From assembly GCA_002481295.1 (NCBI GenBank), contig DLDU01000012.1:69071-76208 (forward strand): a DNA stretch of 7,138 nt, written 5' to 3'. Of the stretch, positions 5,705-7,138 are shown piece by piece. The notes beneath the pieces were generated by a model that ran no database searches, had not been told where the DNA came from, and saw only the letters and a list, made by a program, of their open reading frames with translations. Numbering within the stretch: position 1 is the stretch's first letter; each line of letters starts with the position of its first letter. The position numbers and the translations under genes are program-made. The stretch is from Prevotella sp. UBA7764 (GTDB taxonomy: Bacteria; Bacteroidota; Bacteroidia; Bacteroidales; Bacteroidaceae).

Positions 5705-7048
5705 TTATATTTCTCTTGGATTTTTGTATAACTTAAGCAAATAGCACTGGTAGTAGTAATCAAAAAGTGCTTGCAAGCGACTACTCTCCGCCTCCAGCAA
5801 TTTTACTTTGCTGTCATCAAATTCAAACAATGTGGCCTTTCCGCATTCATACTTCTTCGTCGTAAGCTTGAATGATTCTTGGTTGCTATTTACTGCAGCA
5901 GTGTAACTTGTAATTTTTGCATAGGCATTCATTGCGTGAGCATGAATTTGCGTGATTTTATGATAAAGATCGTTTTTTGCTTTCTTGAGGAGAATTTCAT
6001 TTTTGTCTTTTTCTATACGTGCTTGCCGTATGCTGTTACGAGTCTCGAAGCGATTGAACAGTGGAATGGTAAGTTGCAACTGTATTTCCTGACAAAAGTT
6101 GTTCCTTAGTTGGTTGCCAAAAGATCTGTTGTCTATGCCGTTGGTCTTATAGTAATTTGTCCCAATTCCCCCTACCAATGACAATTGAGGATAGAGTGCA
6201 GAGCGGCACATCTTTATTTTGTCTTCGGAACAGGATATGGAGGCTTTCTGCGACTGTATTGTTGGGTAATTGTTGATAGCCTCAGCTAAAATGGCATCTA
6301 TATTGTCTGGCATCATTAGACATAGGTCATCCTCTTTCGGCTTAGCGATGGAAAAGTCCTTAGGTACCTCTAAATCCATTAACTGGCAGAGGCTAAGTTC
6401 GTCCGTAGAGAGTTGATTCTTTTTCTCGGAGACGTTCGCCATACTACTTTGCAGAGTAGCGTGTTGTTGGACAACATCCACATAACTGATTTTGCCATGC
6501 TTCAGAAGGCCTTGCAACCGTAAGGTCTGTAATGAATCTATTGAAACTTGACGCTCAGATATTTCTAAAAGCTGCATGTCCATAAGAACCTGCAAATATG
6601 CTTCGGCGACATTCATGATGAGTGTCATCTTGGCATCGGATAGGTTATGTTCTTCGACAAGGACTAGATCCCTAGTCATTCTCTTTTTGTATCGAGAACA
6701 GAATCCGTCAAAAAGATTCATTTTGCCTGTAAGCGAAATAGAGGCCTGTCCTGTATTTGTATCGGTATAAGTGTTTTCGTACGTCAAGCTTCTGCCAAAT
6801 GTATATTGTTGTGAAGCCGATGCTGATATTTGTGGAAGCCACGAATTACGTTCTGTGTTCAAATCAACATTCTTGCTTTTCACCGACAGCTCTAGCATAC
6901 GTACTTCTGGGCTATGCTGCAGAGCATAGTCCACACATTCTTCTAACGTCCATTTGTGTGCAGGAGGCATGGCTGAACCAGACAACCAACAAAAGAACGT
7001 TATCATAGAAATAACAAAATCTTTTGATTTTAATATGTTGAGGAACAT
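5705..7048 (-). CDS. TolC-family outer-membrane efflux channel
   Basis: This 447-residue protein is of ordinary length for the family. An N-terminal signal peptide is visible (basic LKSKD, hydrophobic FVISMITFFCWL, probable cut after the GSA or PPA near residues 26-30). The mature start WTLEECVDYALQHSPEVR is the usual OEP opening. The typical internal duplication shows as two NLFDGF/PLFNRF strand motifs (about 111-116 and 316-321), each followed by long alpha-helical hairpins. It forms the exit duct that takes peptides from the HlyD-type adaptor across the outer membrane. It is the first gene of the export operon, and the next gene starts 8 bp later. An AT-rich stretch rather than a Shine-Dalgarno site precedes the ATG at 7048. 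A later start at M15 would truncate the signal peptide, so 7048 is preferred. Confidence 0.93.
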   Translation of the reverse strand: MFLNILKSKDFVISMITFFCWLSGSAMPPAHKWTLEECVDYALQHSPEVRMLELSVKSKNVDLNTERNSWLPQISASASQQYTFGRSLTYENTYTDTNTGQASISLTGKMNLFDGFCSRYKKRMTRDLVLVEEHNLSDAKMTLIMNVAEAYLQVLMDMQLLEISERQVSIDSLQTLRLQGLLKHGKISYVDVVQQHATLQSSMANVSEKKNQLSTDELSLCQLMDLEVPKDFSIAKPKEDDLCLMMPDNIDAILAEAINNYPTIQSQKASISCSEDKIKMCRSALYPQLSLVGGIGTNYYKTNGIDNRSFGNQLRNNFCQEIQLQLTIPLFNRFETRNSIRQARIEKDKNEILLKKAKNDLYHKITQIHAHAMNAYAKITSYTAAVNSNQESFKLTTKKYECGKATLFEFDDSKVKLLEAESSRLQALFDYYYQCYLLKLYKNPREI

Positions 7049-7060
7049 TTTTTACATAGT

Positions 7061-7068
7061 CGAAGTTA
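7061..7068 (-). promoter_or_regulatory. Weak -7 box candidate for the export operon
   Basis: TAACTTCG on the minus strand matches seven of eight positions of the consensus TAnnTTTG. There is no TTTG at the required 19-21 bp upstream, and transcription would begin only a few bases before the ATG at 7048. It may be a weak or activator-dependent promoter, or the true promoter may lie beyond the window. Confidence 0.25.
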
Positions 7069-7075
7069 GTTATTA

Positions 7076-7105
7076 CTTTGACGATCCTTTTTATTATCGT
7101 CAAAG
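7076..7105. promoter_or_regulatory. Perfect 10-bp inverted repeat upstream of the TolC-type gene (operator candidate)
   Basis: CTTTGACGAT (7076-7085) is repeated as ATCGTCAAAG (7096-7105) with a 10-bp spacer, so the half-sites are 20 bp apart, about two helical turns, as expected for a dimeric regulator. It lies 28 bp before the first codon of the export operon. No T-tract follows on either strand, which argues against a terminator. Binding by one of the two winged-helix proteins of the locus is inferred. A terminator or stem-loop of the unseen upstream gene is the alternative. Confidence 0.5.
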
Positions 7106-7138
7106 CAACAAGTCCGCTGGTGAAAACGGAGGATATCC

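Noticed and set aside
6912..7103. Minus-strand frame overlapping the start of the tolC-like gene
   Set aside because: It overlaps the signal peptide coding region in another frame and lacks a recognisable domain; the OEP frame is clearly real.
7076..7105. Rho-independent terminator of an upstream gene
   Set aside because: The stem is perfect but has no T-run on either side, so an operator is preferred; it is not fully excluded.
1..7138. Lanthipeptide, sactipeptide or other modified-peptide cluster
   Set aside because: No LanB/C/M, radical SAM, YcaO or similar enzyme is encoded in the window; enzymes outside it cannot be excluded.
1..7138. CRISPR arrays, tRNA or rRNA genes, insertion sequences
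   Set aside because: No regularly spaced repeats, tRNA-like folds, rRNA segments or transposase-like frames were seen on either strand.

Overview
The window looks like accessory DNA from a member of the Bacteroidota, probably in the Bacteroides/Prevotella range, although genus cannot be decided from sequence alone. The evidence is a textbook Bacteroidota promoter (TTTG, 20 bp, TAACTTTG), mostly A-rich translation start regions instead of strong Shine-Dalgarno sites, and the gene set. All eight genes lie on the minus strand, so transcription runs from high to low coordinates.

The window is a peptide (bacteriocin or signal) export locus. In transcription order it holds: a TolC-family outer-membrane channel (7048-5705); a 79-residue winged-helix regulator (5696-5457); an HlyD-type membrane fusion protein with a GTG start (5449-4277); an ABC exporter with an intact N-terminal C39 peptidase (4265-2103); a second, paralogous winged-helix protein carrying an extra C-terminal tail (2088-1699); a 59-codon double-glycine precursor peptide (1650-1471); and two CPBP/Abi-family membrane proteins (1295-621, and 588 running off the left edge). 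The first five genes are separated by only 7-14 bp and almost certainly form one operon. The precursor peptide has its own strong promoter inside the end of the second regulator gene.

The inferred working model is that the C39 domain cuts peptides after Gly-Gly, the ABC transporter, HlyD protein and TolC channel carry the core across both membranes, the CPBP proteins give immunity or help processing, and the two small regulators control expression. No peptide-modifying enzyme is visible, so the products may be unmodified apart from disulfides.

The most unusual point is the second regulator. Its first ~75 residues match the other regulator, but it continues into a leader-like segment ending in Gly-Gly (residues 88-89) and then a 40-residue, four-cysteine tail. 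It therefore looks like a DNA-binding protein fused to an exportable peptide, a possible substrate of the neighbouring C39 exporter. The locus also has everything in pairs: two regulators, two candidate peptides, two CPBP proteins. Possible operators are a perfect 10-bp inverted repeat ahead of the tolC-like gene and a 20-bp imperfect palindrome at the start site of the peptide promoter.
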